NCBI GenBank assembly: GCA_964019335.1
Contig: OZ025724.1
Span: 1 to 64,000 of the forward strand
DNA from: Diplonema japonicum
Lineage: Eukaryota > Euglenozoa > Diplonemea > Diplonemida > Diplonemidae
Direction: 5' to 3'
DNA length: 64,000 nucleotides
In this document: in pieces, positions 10,825 to 21,029 of the stretch
How positions within the stretch are numbered: position 1 is the stretch's first letter
Layout of the letters: each line of letters opens with the position of its first letter
The notes under the pieces: generated by a model
Database searches by the model: none
What the model saw: only the letters and a program-made list of their open reading frames with translations
Told to the model about the DNA's origin: nothing
Program-made: the position numbers and the translations under genes

Positions 10825-11560
10825 TTATACAGTGTGCACTATAGTCCAGCAGAAATACATTCTGCCCCATAGGCAACTGTCGCAGAGCTGTGCAGCACAC
10901 TTTGCAGAAGGCAGCCAATCGGGACCAAAGCTTTCGCAACAGAGAATGGTGGCGAGGAACTCAGAGGGCTTCCTTGGCAGGCCGTCAAGATCGGGGTGAG
11001 CGCGGAGGTCGCGGATGAGGAGCTCTGCCTGTATTCGTATGGGCAGTAGTGGCCACCCGGAAGTTTCAGGACAACGTAGCTGGGACGGAGTTGAGGAAAT
11101 AGGGGTATGAAACAAGCTTGCTTCGACGGTGGCTGTTATCAAGAGGATACTTCGCAATAAACTTATCGTGAAGCATTTTGGGAGGTTGCAGCGTAGCCGT
11201 GTGTCGTCGGGCCCCCAATATGTGTACCCTTGTCTTTGCGTTGGCGGGAAAGCATTCTTCCCACTCTTTGCTGTGCACTTCTGAATACGTCCTAAGATGT
11301 ATCGCATCCTTCCAGCCTTCTCTGTGAGCCAGTCCTGGTCATCGTGGGGTCCAGCCAAGGACAGTCGGGTGGCCTGCTCATAGTCTACTGCGAGCTCCAT
11401 CGTCGTGACGGACGTCAACTTCCTGCCTGCGTACCATCTTAGGCTTTTCAGCCACCTGAGGACGCTCTTTATGTAGAACATGAGGACCTTTCCCGACGCT
11501 CCGTTCGATTTCAACAGCTCCACTGTGGGCACAGTGTGTGATCTCATCCCACGGGTTGGT
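10825..11560 (-). mobile_element. Non-LTR reverse transcriptase C-terminal fragment, frameshifted
   Basis: Two minus frames together reconstruct the C-terminal segment found in the other RT copies of the window: SVLRWLKSLRWYAG, SVTTMELAVDYEQ, and a basic tail with FPANAKTRVHILGA in the second frame. The shift lies near 11275-11250. No RT core or endonuclease is present, as expected for an old 5'-truncated insertion. Downstream of the RT-like part the frame continues for about 80 codons (AELLIRDLRAHPDLDG onward) into sequence I do not recognise. Confidence 0.75.
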
Positions 11561-11979
11561 GGAAAAAAATATATGCCAATGAATAAACATACTAAATTGA
11601 TATAGGGGGAACATAAATGGGGGAAGGGAAAGAGGTGGGGTTTTCATATACGCCTATATCAAAGGGTGTCTGGGGTCACCTGTCTCCGGTTTCGTTACTA
11701 AATTCAACTACCCTTCAATGTGCTTAGCTCGTCAGGTTAAAGGCACATTTCATCAGCCTCACCAGTGATCGGCTGGGAAGGGAGAAGGGAGAACAGGTGG
11801 GGTAAAAGAAAACTGAAAACTACAAAATGGATAACACAAAATAGTAAATTCAAACTGAGGACATGCCTCTTAACAAGAACACATACAACACGTAAGTCAT
11901 CGAACTGACTTACTGAAATCCTGGCGGGATGCGTAGTGCCACGCCGAGTAGCGACAGACCAGCAGACACGGGATCGCGA
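11561..11979. other. Gene-free spacer
   Basis: No ORF or recognised repeat. It should contain the 3' UTR and polyadenylation region of the LRR gene at 11980 on the minus strand. Confidence 0.5.
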
Positions 11980-13740
11980 TCAGGTAACGACGCAACACGC
12001 TGTGGTGGTGCCTTTGCAGGATTGAGTGCCCACGAGCTGTGATGGTTGCGCTGGTCGAATGTCTACACTAATCTCATCCTCTCCTGTCGTCACCGGTGCC
12101 TGTTGAAACTCTTCAGTATCTTCTGATGCCTTACGCTCCCCTGAAGGTTCCTCAACCTTGCTCCTGTGATACTTTTCCTTTCCACGAAGAAACCTGTAGG
12201 TTGTGGCTCTGTGCAAGGGATGGGTCGCAATAGTACTCGAATCCCCGCTGCTTCTGGGTAAAGGGAGCAAAGCACTCGTATCCACAGAAGTCAATGATTT
12301 ACAGTGGTTGAGGAAACTGTGGCCGACAACTGTGACATTCTGGAGGGGGTTGAGATCTACAGCTCTCAAAGACGTGCAGCTCTCGAGAAAGTAGTCCCCA
12401 AGATGCTGAACGTTCCGCAAGGGGCTCAGATCAACAGAAGTCAATGATTCACATCTATGGAGAAAATTATCACCGATATTTGTGATGTTCTGGAGGGGAC
12501 TCAGATCAACAGTCGTTAGGAATGTGCACCCGTCGAGGAAAGAGTGCCCAACGGACTGAACATTCTTCAAAAGACTCATATCCACAGAAGTCAATGATTC
12601 ACAGCATTTGAGGAAACTGTGGCCGACAACTGTGACGTTCTGGAGGGGGTTGAGATCTACAGTTATCAAAGATGTGCAGCTCTCGAGAAAGTGTTCCCCA
12701 AGATGCTGAACATTCTGCAAGGGGCTCAGGTCCACAGAAGTCAATGACTCGCAGCCATTGAGGAAGCCGGATCCAATTCTCCCCTTTGTGATGTTTCGGA
12801 GGAAGCCTAAATCCACAGCCGTTAGAGATCTGCACATGCTGAAAAGGAAATCTGGAACGGAGCAGTCAGCGGGAACAAGGCTGCCCATATCCACAGATTT
12901 CAAAGAGAAGCAATCACTCATGAAGGAAAAGGTTTTCAATGAGGTCACATTCTGAAGAGGGCTCAGATCCACAGAAGTCAGTGATTCGCAGCCACAGAGG
13001 AAACTCCGGCCTACGGCGGTGACATTGCGAAGGGGGGCTAAATCAACAGTCTTCAAAAACTTGCAGTCCCCGAGAAACCAGTCCCCAACAGACTCATTGT
13101 TCTGCAAGGGACTCAAATCCACAGAAGTCAATGATTCACAGCCATTGAGAAACCTGTCTCCGACAGTTGTGAGGTTCCGGAGGAAACACAGATCCACAGT
13201 GGCTAAGGATTTGCACTCGTGGAGGAAACGATGCCCAACGGACTGAACACCCTGCAAGGCCGACAGGTCCAAGGTGACGAGTGAGGAGCCAGACAAAAAG
13301 GAGTCCCCAATAGAGGTTGCACCGTCGCTCAGGGTCCACACCTTGAGGTGACGAAGCTTTGAGGGAAGCTTGCTTGTGAGTCCATCATCAAGACAGTCTA
13401 GACCAGTGACATCCACCGAAAGAAGAAACTCAGGATTCTCCTCAAGATGCCTTTCAACATCCTCTTTCAGACGCGAGAGGTCCACATGACTGACATCAAT
13501 TGTATCATAAATACTACACAAGAGAAGCTCGCTCCCCTGCCCCATCCCCAGCTGCTGTATCTCCTGCTCCCCACCGCCAGATGTCTCATTATCCAAGACC
13601 ACCCCTTCGAAGCGCAAGAGGAACTTCCCCACCTCCACTGCAGAAGCCTCAGCCGCCTTCCTGTACAGGTCCTTCACCCTGTCAAGCCCAGACAGCTCCA
13701 CCTCGTGCACCACATCCTCGTCGACAGTCCTGATCAACAA
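11980..13740 (-). CDS. Ubiquitin-like/LRR/CaaX protein, copy 1 (start codon region damaged)
   Basis: The frame encodes an N-terminal ubiquitin-like domain (LIRTVDEDVVHEVELSG, then QLGMGQGSELLL) and about 17 leucine-rich repeats of roughly 23 residues with consensus LTSVDLSPLQNVxxVGxxFL, BspA/TpLRR-like. The C-terminus ends TACCVVT, a Cys-Cys-a-a-X signal suggesting prenylation plus palmitoylation. Compared with the copies at 46638, 52717 and 34484, two extra T residues follow the original ATG (13754-13752). That ATG is therefore out of frame, and the open frame begins at a TTG (13740-13738). The next in-frame ATG is at 13545, which would remove the ubiquitin-like domain. A piggyBac-type element ends 40 bp further upstream at 13780. 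Possibly a recent pseudogene, or translated from 13545. Confidence 0.8.
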   Translation of the reverse strand: MLIRTVDEDVVHEVELSGLDRVKDLYRKAAEASAVEVGKFLLRFEGVVLDNETSGGGEQEIQQLGMGQGSELLLCSIYDTIDVSHVDLSRLKEDVERHLEENPEFLLSVDVTGLDCLDDGLTSKLPSKLRHLKVWTLSDGATSIGDSFLSGSSLVTLDLSALQGVQSVGHRFLHECKSLATVDLCFLRNLTTVGDRFLNGCESLTSVDLSPLQNNESVGDWFLGDCKFLKTVDLAPLRNVTAVGRSFLCGCESLTSVDLSPLQNVTSLKTFSFMSDCFSLKSVDMGSLVPADCSVPDFLFSMCRSLTAVDLGFLRNITKGRIGSGFLNGCESLTSVDLSPLQNVQHLGEHFLESCTSLITVDLNPLQNVTVVGHSFLKCCESLTSVDMSLLKNVQSVGHSFLDGCTFLTTVDLSPLQNITNIGDNFLHRCESLTSVDLSPLRNVQHLGDYFLESCTSLRAVDLNPLQNVTVVGHSFLNHCKSLTSVDTSALLPLPRSSGDSSTIATHPLHRATTYRFLRGKEKYHRSKVEEPSGERKASEDTEEFQQAPVTTGEDEISVDIRPAQPSQLVGTQSCKGTTTACCVVT

Positions 13741-13779
13741 ACTGCGAGGCTCATGGTTGTACTTTTTTTGTCCCTTTTT

Positions 13780-14551
13780 TTAACCACTAAAGGACCATGA
13801 GGACATATGTGTCCTTAAGAAAAATTATCTTTTCTATGTGACACTTTTTGTGCCACAGCCCCTGGACTTTACTACCCTTTTGCGCGAAGAACAAACACAA
13901 AAACCCGTCCCCAAGGGGGCTGCTTGGTGTCCTTTTGTTGAGAGCAGCTTCTCAGGACCTTCTGAAATGATTTCAAGTGCTTAAGCGCCACCTCAGATGA
14001 GGGTGGTGTGCGTTGGGGACAAATATCAACCGTATACCAGCCAAGAAATGACATGGGTACAGGGGTCCAGCAACATCGAACGGCGACATGGATTCAGTTT
14101 GTTTATCGCAAACAGCTTGCTGAGGTTCATTATCAGCTGTTCAAAGGTGTATGCCACATCCAAGGGCACCACATTCGACGCAGACGTGAACTGAACACTT
14201 GGATCGCCGTCTGGGTTCTGCCCGCCTTGATGGACGAAGTCTGCAGGGTGGGCGTCAAGGACTTTGGCTCACAGTGCAACGGGACACTATCAAAAGTGGA
14301 GATGCTGCATTTTCGGACCCCCGACAATTCTGGGGACGCTGGAAAAAAAAATCCTCAAGGGCTCCAGGCGTCCGACAGGCGCATGAAAAATAAACTGTTT
14401 TTTTTACCCCCTGGTCAAGTTCAAGTGCTTTTTAAAGGGTATAGTGTACTTTCCTATGGTTAAACTCTCGCATTTCTTTTTTTCCCGTGTTCATAAATAG
14501 ACGGTCCTTAGCACTTTTTTTCGCCAAAACCCCCGGTCCTTTAGTGGTTAA
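13780..14551 (+). mobile_element. piggyBac-type element with intact ends, non-autonomous
   Basis: TTAA at 13780-13783 and 14548-14551 flank perfect 13-bp terminal inverted repeats, CCACTAAAGGACC (13784-13796) and its complement (14535-14547), giving a 764-bp element. TTAA duplication is diagnostic of the piggyBac superfamily. The interior plus strand carries broken pieces of a transposase N-terminal domain (DKYQPYTSQEMTWVQG, then NTWIAVWVLPALMDEV) across frames, and no intact transposase. A one-ended relative lies at 33730-34450, where the same frame continues into VKDYWSTKEE, a typical piggyBac block. It sits immediately upstream of the LRR gene's start. Confidence 0.85.
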
Positions 14552-14649
14552 AAGAAAATTCGAAAGAAATATGTGACATAAACTATTCTGTTTAACTGAA
14601 TCGTCCAATACTTCCTATGGGCGCTCTTGCAATGAGCGTGAAAAAAAAA

Positions 14650-17617
14650 AAATATATATGAGTTAAAGGAAGTCTTTGTGAGACGCCCCCTTGTTCTCAT
14701 CTTCTACCTGCACCTATCCCCTTTCAGCAGCGGTTTCTCCTCCTTTGGTGGTCTTGCCGGCCTTCTCCCCAGCCTGGCCGCTCTTTCTCTTCGTTCTCTC
14801 GCCCATTGTCCTTTCAACGCCTCTAGGTCATGCTTGGTCTTCGGTGATGCAAATATCGCCCTCCTGTTCCATCCGATCACCGCCTTTGTCCTCCCGATGG
14901 ATCGTAGTGTGTGCACCCTTGTGCTCGGCTCAGCTGGGAAGGCCCTCCTTCCTTTCACCTTCTTCAGTACCCTCCCTAGCTCCCATGTGTGCCAGATCTT
15001 CTTCATCAGTCCATGCAATCTCCTCGCTTTCTGCTGTACTTCTGCGAGATCCCCCAGCTTCCCTCCAAGGGTCTTCCCGGTCACGTTCTCGAAATCCAGT
15101 GCCAGCTCCACCGTCGACACTGACGTGTTCCTGCTGCCTGCATACCAGCGCAGTTGCCGCATCCACCTCAGCACCTCCTTCGTGTACTCCCGTAGGACAT
15201 CCCCTGCCGGTAGCTTGCCGAAGTCCTTGTCCGACGGTACTGGGTGTTCTTGACCTTGTGTGATCTCCAGCCACTGGTGTGCGTGGTACACCTCCTGCCT
15301 CTTCGCTTGTAGGGCTGCGTCCCGCTCCCCCACCACCGCCAGCAGGTACCTCTGCGTTCCTTCGAGCCTTTCCCTGACATCCTTCCCTGCTCCCCTTGGC
15401 AGGATGCCATGCAGCTTCGTACACGGTTCCAGCCCCCTGCGCGTCATGCCTTCGTGTTCTTCCCGCTGTTGCACTTCCTTGGCCTTTTCGCACTCCCACA
15501 GTGCGTGCTCCAGCATGTTGGGCAGCTGTTGCTCCTGACCGCAGATGTCGCAGTGTGCCGTCGTGGGTTCGGCCTGCTTAGCTTCTTGCTTCCTCGCCTC
15601 CGCAATCAGCCACTTTTCGGTGTCCTGTCCTTCCTCTTCTTCTTCTTCTTCTTGTTCATCTTCAGCCTCGCCTTCATCCTCGTCTTCTTCTCCTTCCGCC
15701 ATCGGGATGTGCTCCACCGTGTCCGTGCGCCATCCCCGTGGGTTGATGTAGAACACTGCCCCCGAGATGATCCTTCGCACGTCCCTTGCTGCAATCGGGT
15801 CCGTCACCACCAGCTTCCTCCACAGCGCGTTGGTCTCTGCTGCTGCCGCAGCTTCCATGCCCCCCATGGTGCTCCGTTTGCTCATGATTTCCTGTGCTTC
15901 CGCCCGCCTGAGTCGGTCCCTGATGTAGTGCTTGTAGGGCTCCTTTTCCAGTGCGTGGGTGTCCTTCAGCTGTGCCCAGCTTAACTTGATCTGAGGCAGC
16001 CACCTTTCCATCATGATGCCCACCGGTCCCAGCGTTATCTTCTTCCCGCTGTACCGTTTGGCAATGGCGTCGCAGCGTGTCCACAGCTTGTCGTCCTTCT
16101 TGCAGGCTCTGTATAGGAGCATAAGTGCTCTGTATGCGGCTGTCATCTGTGGGTGGCTCGTGTGTCCCTGCAGTGTCACGGATAGTACTGTGCCTGGGTT
16201 CCTGGTGCAGTACTTCTGCCCCCAGAGCGCGTACGTGGTCTCCTTCACCAGCGTGGCCATTTGTCCCGTTTTCGGCGGTGAGAATGGGCAGTCGTAGAGG
16301 CAGCTCGGTAGGATCGTGCTGCTGATGATCTTCGCCTTCTGCTGAAAGGACAACGGCGTTGCTCCCAGCCTGCTCAGCGTCCCGAGTGCCTCCGCCGTCC
16401 TGTCGCCGTTGGTTTGCGGCCTGCCGTCTGTCCGCAGCTTGGCTCCCAGTACTCCTACAGTCCGTGTCGGCTGCAGTTCCTCGCCTTTCACCTTCACCTC
16501 CGGTGTCTTCCTGTTCACTGCAAAGGTCTTCGTCTTCCTGGTGTTGAGCTTCATCCCCACCTGTTTGCAGAAGGCTTCCACTGCGTCTACGCCTTCCTGC
16601 AACGCCGCACCGAGCCGTGCCAAGAGGTATGCATCGTCCGCGTAAGACAGCGAGCGGACCCCTGTGTCGTTCTCCACCTGCTTCATTAGTACCGCCAACA
16701 GCGCGTTGATGAGTACCACTGAAATCGGGCATCCCTGAAGGATTCCATTGGTTGTGTGGAACTCCTCCCCCACGCCTGCTGCGTACCTGAACCGTCTTCG
16801 CATGCCTGCGTACATTCCTTTCAGTGCCCTGAGGATGCCTGTGTCCATGCCCATGTCCTCCACCAGCTCCAGAACCAGCTGTTGCGGTACACTGTCAAAG
16901 CATTTCGCAAAGTCGAGTGCCACCCCGACTAGCGGTTTCCCCTCCAGAATGGATTCTTCGATGTCAAGGGCGAGGTCCAAAAGTGCGTCCTCTGTCCCGA
17001 AACCAGTGCGGAATCCGTATTGCTTGTCGTGTATCTATTTCTCCTGCCAGATGAGGATATCAGACAGTCGCGCGCATGCCCAGAGTCTGTACACCGCAGA
17101 TGTGACTGTGATAGGCCTGTGCTCCAGTGGTCCCGCATCGTCGCACTTCGGTACGAGGGTAACCAGTGCCGTTTTCATGGCTTCCGGCCACCTCCCCGTT
17201 GCTTCGATTGCATGGAAGAGCATCGCCCAGGCGTCTAGTACTGACTCTGGTAGTTTCCGTAGCTCTAGCATCCTCCACCCGTCGATGCCTGCCGCGCTTT
17301 TCTTGCTTTTCTTTCTGAGCACTTCCCTCAGCCTTGCTCCCGTCAGTTGTGTCCTCTCCATCTCATGCCGTTGCACGAACTTGCTGTACTTTGCCTTGAA
17401 GGGGGCATAGAGGGGCTCCGGTCGGGACTCGTATTTCGCAAAGACGGTCTTCCACGCCTTGCGCATGACGCTGTCGATCAGTCCGGGGGACGCAAAGAGC
17501 ACCATCCCTTCCTTGACCGCCCTGGTTCCGTCGCTATGACGTTTGCCTTTCGCGACTTTTACCAGTCTTGTTGTCTCGCGTCCTGCTGCAACCTCGGCCA
17601 GGTATTCTCGTCTCCGA
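14650..17617 (-). mobile_element. 5'-truncated non-LTR retrotransposon (RT family 2)
   Basis: One minus frame runs from about 17617 to 14704, interrupted only by an in-frame TAG at 17037-17035. It contains the RT palm (GIDGWRMLEL, LVPKCDDAGPLEHRPITVTS, VALDFAKCFDSVP, GILQGCPISVVL, and SYADDAYLLARL at about 16645-16625), a CCHC-type finger (CDICGQE...HALWEC) and a basic C-terminal tail. The endonuclease domain is missing, so the copy is truncated at its 5' end. Its sense 3' end, CTTTAACTCATATATAT followed by T-rich DNA, is shared with 32575. The TAG replaces the Trp found at the aligned position of the full-length element (WQERW versus WQEK-stop), a probable TGG to TAG change. Dead copy. Confidence 0.9.
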
Positions 17618-17638
17618 AAAAAACTATTTAAAAAAAAA

Positions 17639-17755
17639 AGAGAAGAGTTTTTAAGGTGGACGTATATCGGTTATAGGCCGTCAACGCGCAACCCCTCTGT
17701 ATCAGCAGTCTGCCGTCAGGCCCGAAAGCCCTCCAGCCACTACTCTTTCCGTCAA
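17639..17755. repeat. ~118-bp dispersed repeat, copy 2
   Basis: Nearly identical to 5911-6029 (see there). Here it abuts the 5' truncation point of the RT family 2 copy within about 22 bp, so it may mark the insertion target. Confidence 0.85.
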
Positions 17756-18443
17756 TTCCTGCAAAGTACAAATCATTAGCAGCGTTTCGACCCTCCTCCC
17801 CGGCTTGAACTTATCAGGAAACCCGAAGCCGGTTCAGTGGAGACCGTCAAGCTTCACAGGGTCACGACGATTATCTGGCGTCCCTTGCTCCCCATTTGTC
17901 GACATAATTAGAAAAGGTATAAAAACATAAGTGGGTGAAAGTTACAACAAAAAGTGGTCTCAGTTGGTGGGGGGTCATAAAAATGGGTAGCTTGCTCCCG
18001 CATGCCCAAAATAGAATCGCTCGCATTAGGTGACGCTACTCACCCTGCTGCCTATTTTTTAAAAAAGACTGTTAAAAGAAACGTCAAGCCATTTCCTCTG
18101 GGCAGCATTGCCCGAGGAGTTCTGGTCCCAGGCAACAAACCTTTACTCATCAAAGAGATTGCCTGTACCACACAAATGAAAGCCAAGTGTACTGTTCATC
18201 ACAAAAAAAGAGAAAGGGAAAGACTCAGAGACAACAGGAAGGACGGAGGGGGGGAAACGGTACCGCGATCAATTAAATAGAGCAAAAAAAAAATTCACTA
18301 TGAAAGGAACGAAGTGGTTAGCGGCCCGCAAAAAAAAAAAAAAAAAAAAAAAAAAGATCCCTTTATCTTTTTTTGTTCTTTCTTTTTTTTTTTTTTTTTT
18401 TGCGCTTTATTCACATGACACCTTCCTTCCGTCAAAGCACGAT
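17756..18443. other. Gene-free spacer with duplicated 3' flank
   Basis: No gene found. About 18200-18440 is duplicated at about 19960-20140: GGAAAGACTCAGaGAcAACAGGAA, the TAAATAGAGCAAAA block, a T-rich tract and GCGCTTTATTCACATGACACC. It is the 3' flank of the duplicated membrane-protein genes. Confidence 0.6.
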
Positions 18444-18980
18444 TTACGTCTGGAGATCTGATGGCCTGAACTTGTGGTGCAGAGGGGCCACCCTTGTGGG
18501 ACGGGGGTGACCCCCCATTCCTCTTCTAGACACCAGGGGATGATGATGAGGGCTTCTTGTAGGTGTTAATAACTCTGGCTCTAGCTCCGGCACTGGCTCA
18601 CACACTATCTTTGGAAGTAGGTGCGCCTCGTTGCTGTGATCAACAATAAGATGGTCATTAGCAGCCTGCCTTGTGTCCTGCATGTGTTCTTCTCTAATCT
18701 GTTCTTCCCGTTTGCTTTGCCGCTTCTCAACTATTCTGGTAACAATTGCTGTCGCACACAACGATACACACAAAAAACTTGAGATCCATATCAGACTTAT
18801 GTCACGCTCGCTTAACTTTGGAGCATCTGTGTCATCACCGGTGCTGTTGTTGTTGTTGTTGTTGCTGCTGCTAGTGCCACCATTTTTCTTCTTACTCTTG
18901 CCACCCTTCTTCCCTTCAACGCCGCTTAAGCACAGCGAGACGAATACCAAAAAGAAGATTGCACAGTTTACCCTGTTCAT
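18444..18980 (-). CDS. Small type I membrane protein, family member lacking the Cys module
   Basis: 178 residues. Signal peptide about 1-23 (MNRVNCAIFFLVFVSLCLSG), then Lys/Ser/Asn-rich low complexity, a TM segment at about 64-84 (ISLIWISSFLCVSLCATAIV), a charged cytosolic stretch, and a Pro/His-rich tail ending in HHKFRPSDLQT. Signal peptide, tail and flanks closely match the neighbour at 20142, but the CxHxCC ectodomain module there is missing and replaced by APKLSERD, so the gene has lost a block by deletion. Unknown function; likely surface or endomembrane protein. Confidence 0.75.
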   Translation of the reverse strand: MNRVNCAIFFLVFVSLCLSGVEGKKGGKSKKKNGGTSSSNNNNNNSTGDDTDAPKLSERDISLIWISSFLCVSLCATAIVTRIVEKRQSKREEQIREEHMQDTRQAANDHLIVDHSNEAHLLPKIVCEPVPELEPELLTPTRSPHHHPLVSRRGMGGHPRPTRVAPLHHKFRPSDLQT

Positions 18981-19927
18981 TTTTGCTTGTTTTTTGTTTG
19001 TTTTGTTTTGTTTTTACTGTTTTTATTTTTGTCGATCTGAAAGAAAGAGAATGTGTGCGGGAGCGCGAAGCACAGTGTCAAGGCATGACCTGCATAAACG
19101 ATGTCATATGTGCTGTTCTGACATCCCAGATCACTGATCAAAAGGCGTTCATGGACAAGATGTCATGTTATTACGAAAAGATCGGCTACCCCTTGGATCC
19201 ACTCAAGAGCATAATAAAAAGCGCAACACGAGCAGTCTTCGATGAGCACATGGCAACGGCATTGTGATGAAAGCCCCAGGGAAGGTTCTGACGAAGTTTG
19301 ACTTGCTAATGGATGACCGACTCCCTCGAACGAGTTCGGGGGTGGTGCGAAGTTGCTTCTGACGACCGAAATGATGAGTGGTGACGAGCCAGACAGAATG
19401 TCACGGCGACGCCCGAAAACCACGCGATGCGCTGCTTGCGAGGTGTTCAGTGCGGTGACAGCCGGGTCACCGCGGAGAAAAAAATATATATAAAATAGAG
19501 AGGAACTGGCCGTTGTTTGTACGTGCCGGGTAAAACCGGGGGGGGGGGGGGGGGGGGTCTTGTTGTTGAAAAGAAAATACCCCACCAAAGTGGGGTTTTC
19601 TGGGAGAAGAAAATATAAACACAAAAAAAGTCGTTTCTTTGCGCAAGCCGTATTCACCTACACGCGAAGTTAAACGGACAAGCTGGGAGAGAAAAAAAAC
19701 CTATCTGAGAGATGCTTTGTTGGTGGCATGTACAGTACTTCTATGCTCTGGGACACTGTGAGCACTTCGGTTGCGCTGCTCCCAGTCTCCTCGCCGACTG
19801 CATCGCGTCAGCCATACTTTTGTTCCCTGCTTTCCGTACTCAACTTTACCAGCACTAATCACCTTCTTCGTCGATGGATGCTTGAATTCGCCATCCCTTA
19901 CTCTGGAGATATACCCTTAAAAAAAGA
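18981..19927. other. Spacer with plus-strand coding-like trace
   Basis: About 19030-19267 on the plus strand reads without stops and contains CQGMTCINDVICAVL and MDKMSCYYEKIGYPLDPLKS, which looks protein-like, but I recognise no family and it opposes the gene cluster. It may be a mobile-element relic. About 19504-19540 carries the GAACTGGCCGTTGTTTGTACGTGCCGGG dispersed repeat followed by a 20-bp G run. Confidence 0.35.
19538..19557. repeat. Poly(G) tract, 20 bp
   Basis: Uninterrupted G run on the plus strand next to a copy of the GGCCGTTGTTTGTACGTG repeat. Confidence 0.95.
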
Positions 19928-20141
19928 GGGGGGGGGGGGGGGGGGAGAGGAGGAAAGGAGAAAGGGAAGACTCAGGGATAACAGGAAAGGAGGGGGGAAG
20001 GGGAGGGTACTGTGATTAACTAAATTAAATAGAGCAAAAAAAAAAAAAAAAAAAAAAAAAAAGGTCCTTTTTTTTTTTTTTTTTCCTTTTTTCTTTTTTG
20101 CGCTTTATTCACATGACACCTTCCTTCCGTCAAAGCACGAT

Positions 20142-20757
20142 TTACGTCTGGAGATCTGATGGCCTGAACTTGTGGTGCAGAGGGGCCGGCCTTGTGGGAC
20201 GGGGGTGACCTCCCATTCCTCTTCCAGACACCAGGGGATGATGACTAGGGCTTATTGTAGGTGTTGAGAACCTTGGCCCTGACTCTGGTTCCAAATACCT
20301 CACTCGAGACGGCTCACTTCCAACCGTCGGGAGTAGGTCAAATCTGCCGTGAAACTCTGGCTCCGGCTCCGGCACCGGCATTGACTCTGCAGGTGGCTCT
20401 GGCAGTGGCTCTGGCAGTAGGCGCACTTCTTTGTTATAATTAAAAAGATCATCGGCCTCCTGCCTCATTATGTCCTGCCTTTCTTGTTCTCTATCTCGTT
20501 TCGCTTTTATGCGGGTGTGCACTACGATGGCACATATAACTATACAGAAAAAACCTAGGAAACCGAAAAGAAGAATCAGAAACAGGCCAATCTTGAGCGC
20601 TTCGTTGCAATCATCCTCATTTCTGCAGATTCCATCTGCGCAGCAGCCGTGGGTGCAGTCCTTGGCTGCAACCGTGCTGTTTGTAACGCTATCGAAACAC
20701 GCTTCTGTGTCATCACCAGCGCTGCTGTTGTTGTTGTTGTTGTTGTTGCTGTTGTTA

Positions 20758-20795
<38 letters not shown>

Positions 20796-20909
20796 ACTTT
20801 TACCATTTTTCTTCTTACTCTTACTCCTGCCACTTTTCTTCCCTTCAACGCTGCTTAAGCACAGCGAGAGGAAAACGAGAAAGAGGATTGCACAGCTTAC
20901 TCTGTTCAT
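20142..20909 (-). CDS. Cys-rich type I membrane protein with polyAsn/Ser ectodomain
   Basis: 255 residues. Signal peptide 1-23, basic then Asn/Ser homopolymeric region at about 24-67 (a GTT/GCT trinucleotide tract in the DNA, 20718-20800), then the family Cys module at about 70-105 (ACFD, then DCTHGCC, then DDC). A TM segment follows at about 106-133, then a long Pro/Glu/Arg-rich cytosolic tail of about 120 residues ending in HHKFRPSDLQT. Paralogous to 18444; the pair and its flanks arose by a local duplication. The polyglutamine/asparagine tract is likely length-polymorphic. No known family recognised; the layout (signal, compact Cys module, TM, proline-rich tail) resembles Shisa/WBP1-type adaptors only in overall architecture. 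Confidence 0.8.
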
Positions 20910-21029
20910 TTTTATTTGTTTTTTTGTTTGTTTGTTTTTGTTATTACTGTCGAAAACAAAAAAAAATACGAACCCGTCCGAAAAGAAATGTCAACAAATG
21001 ACCCTCCCCACGCGGCAGGAAACTTCTAA

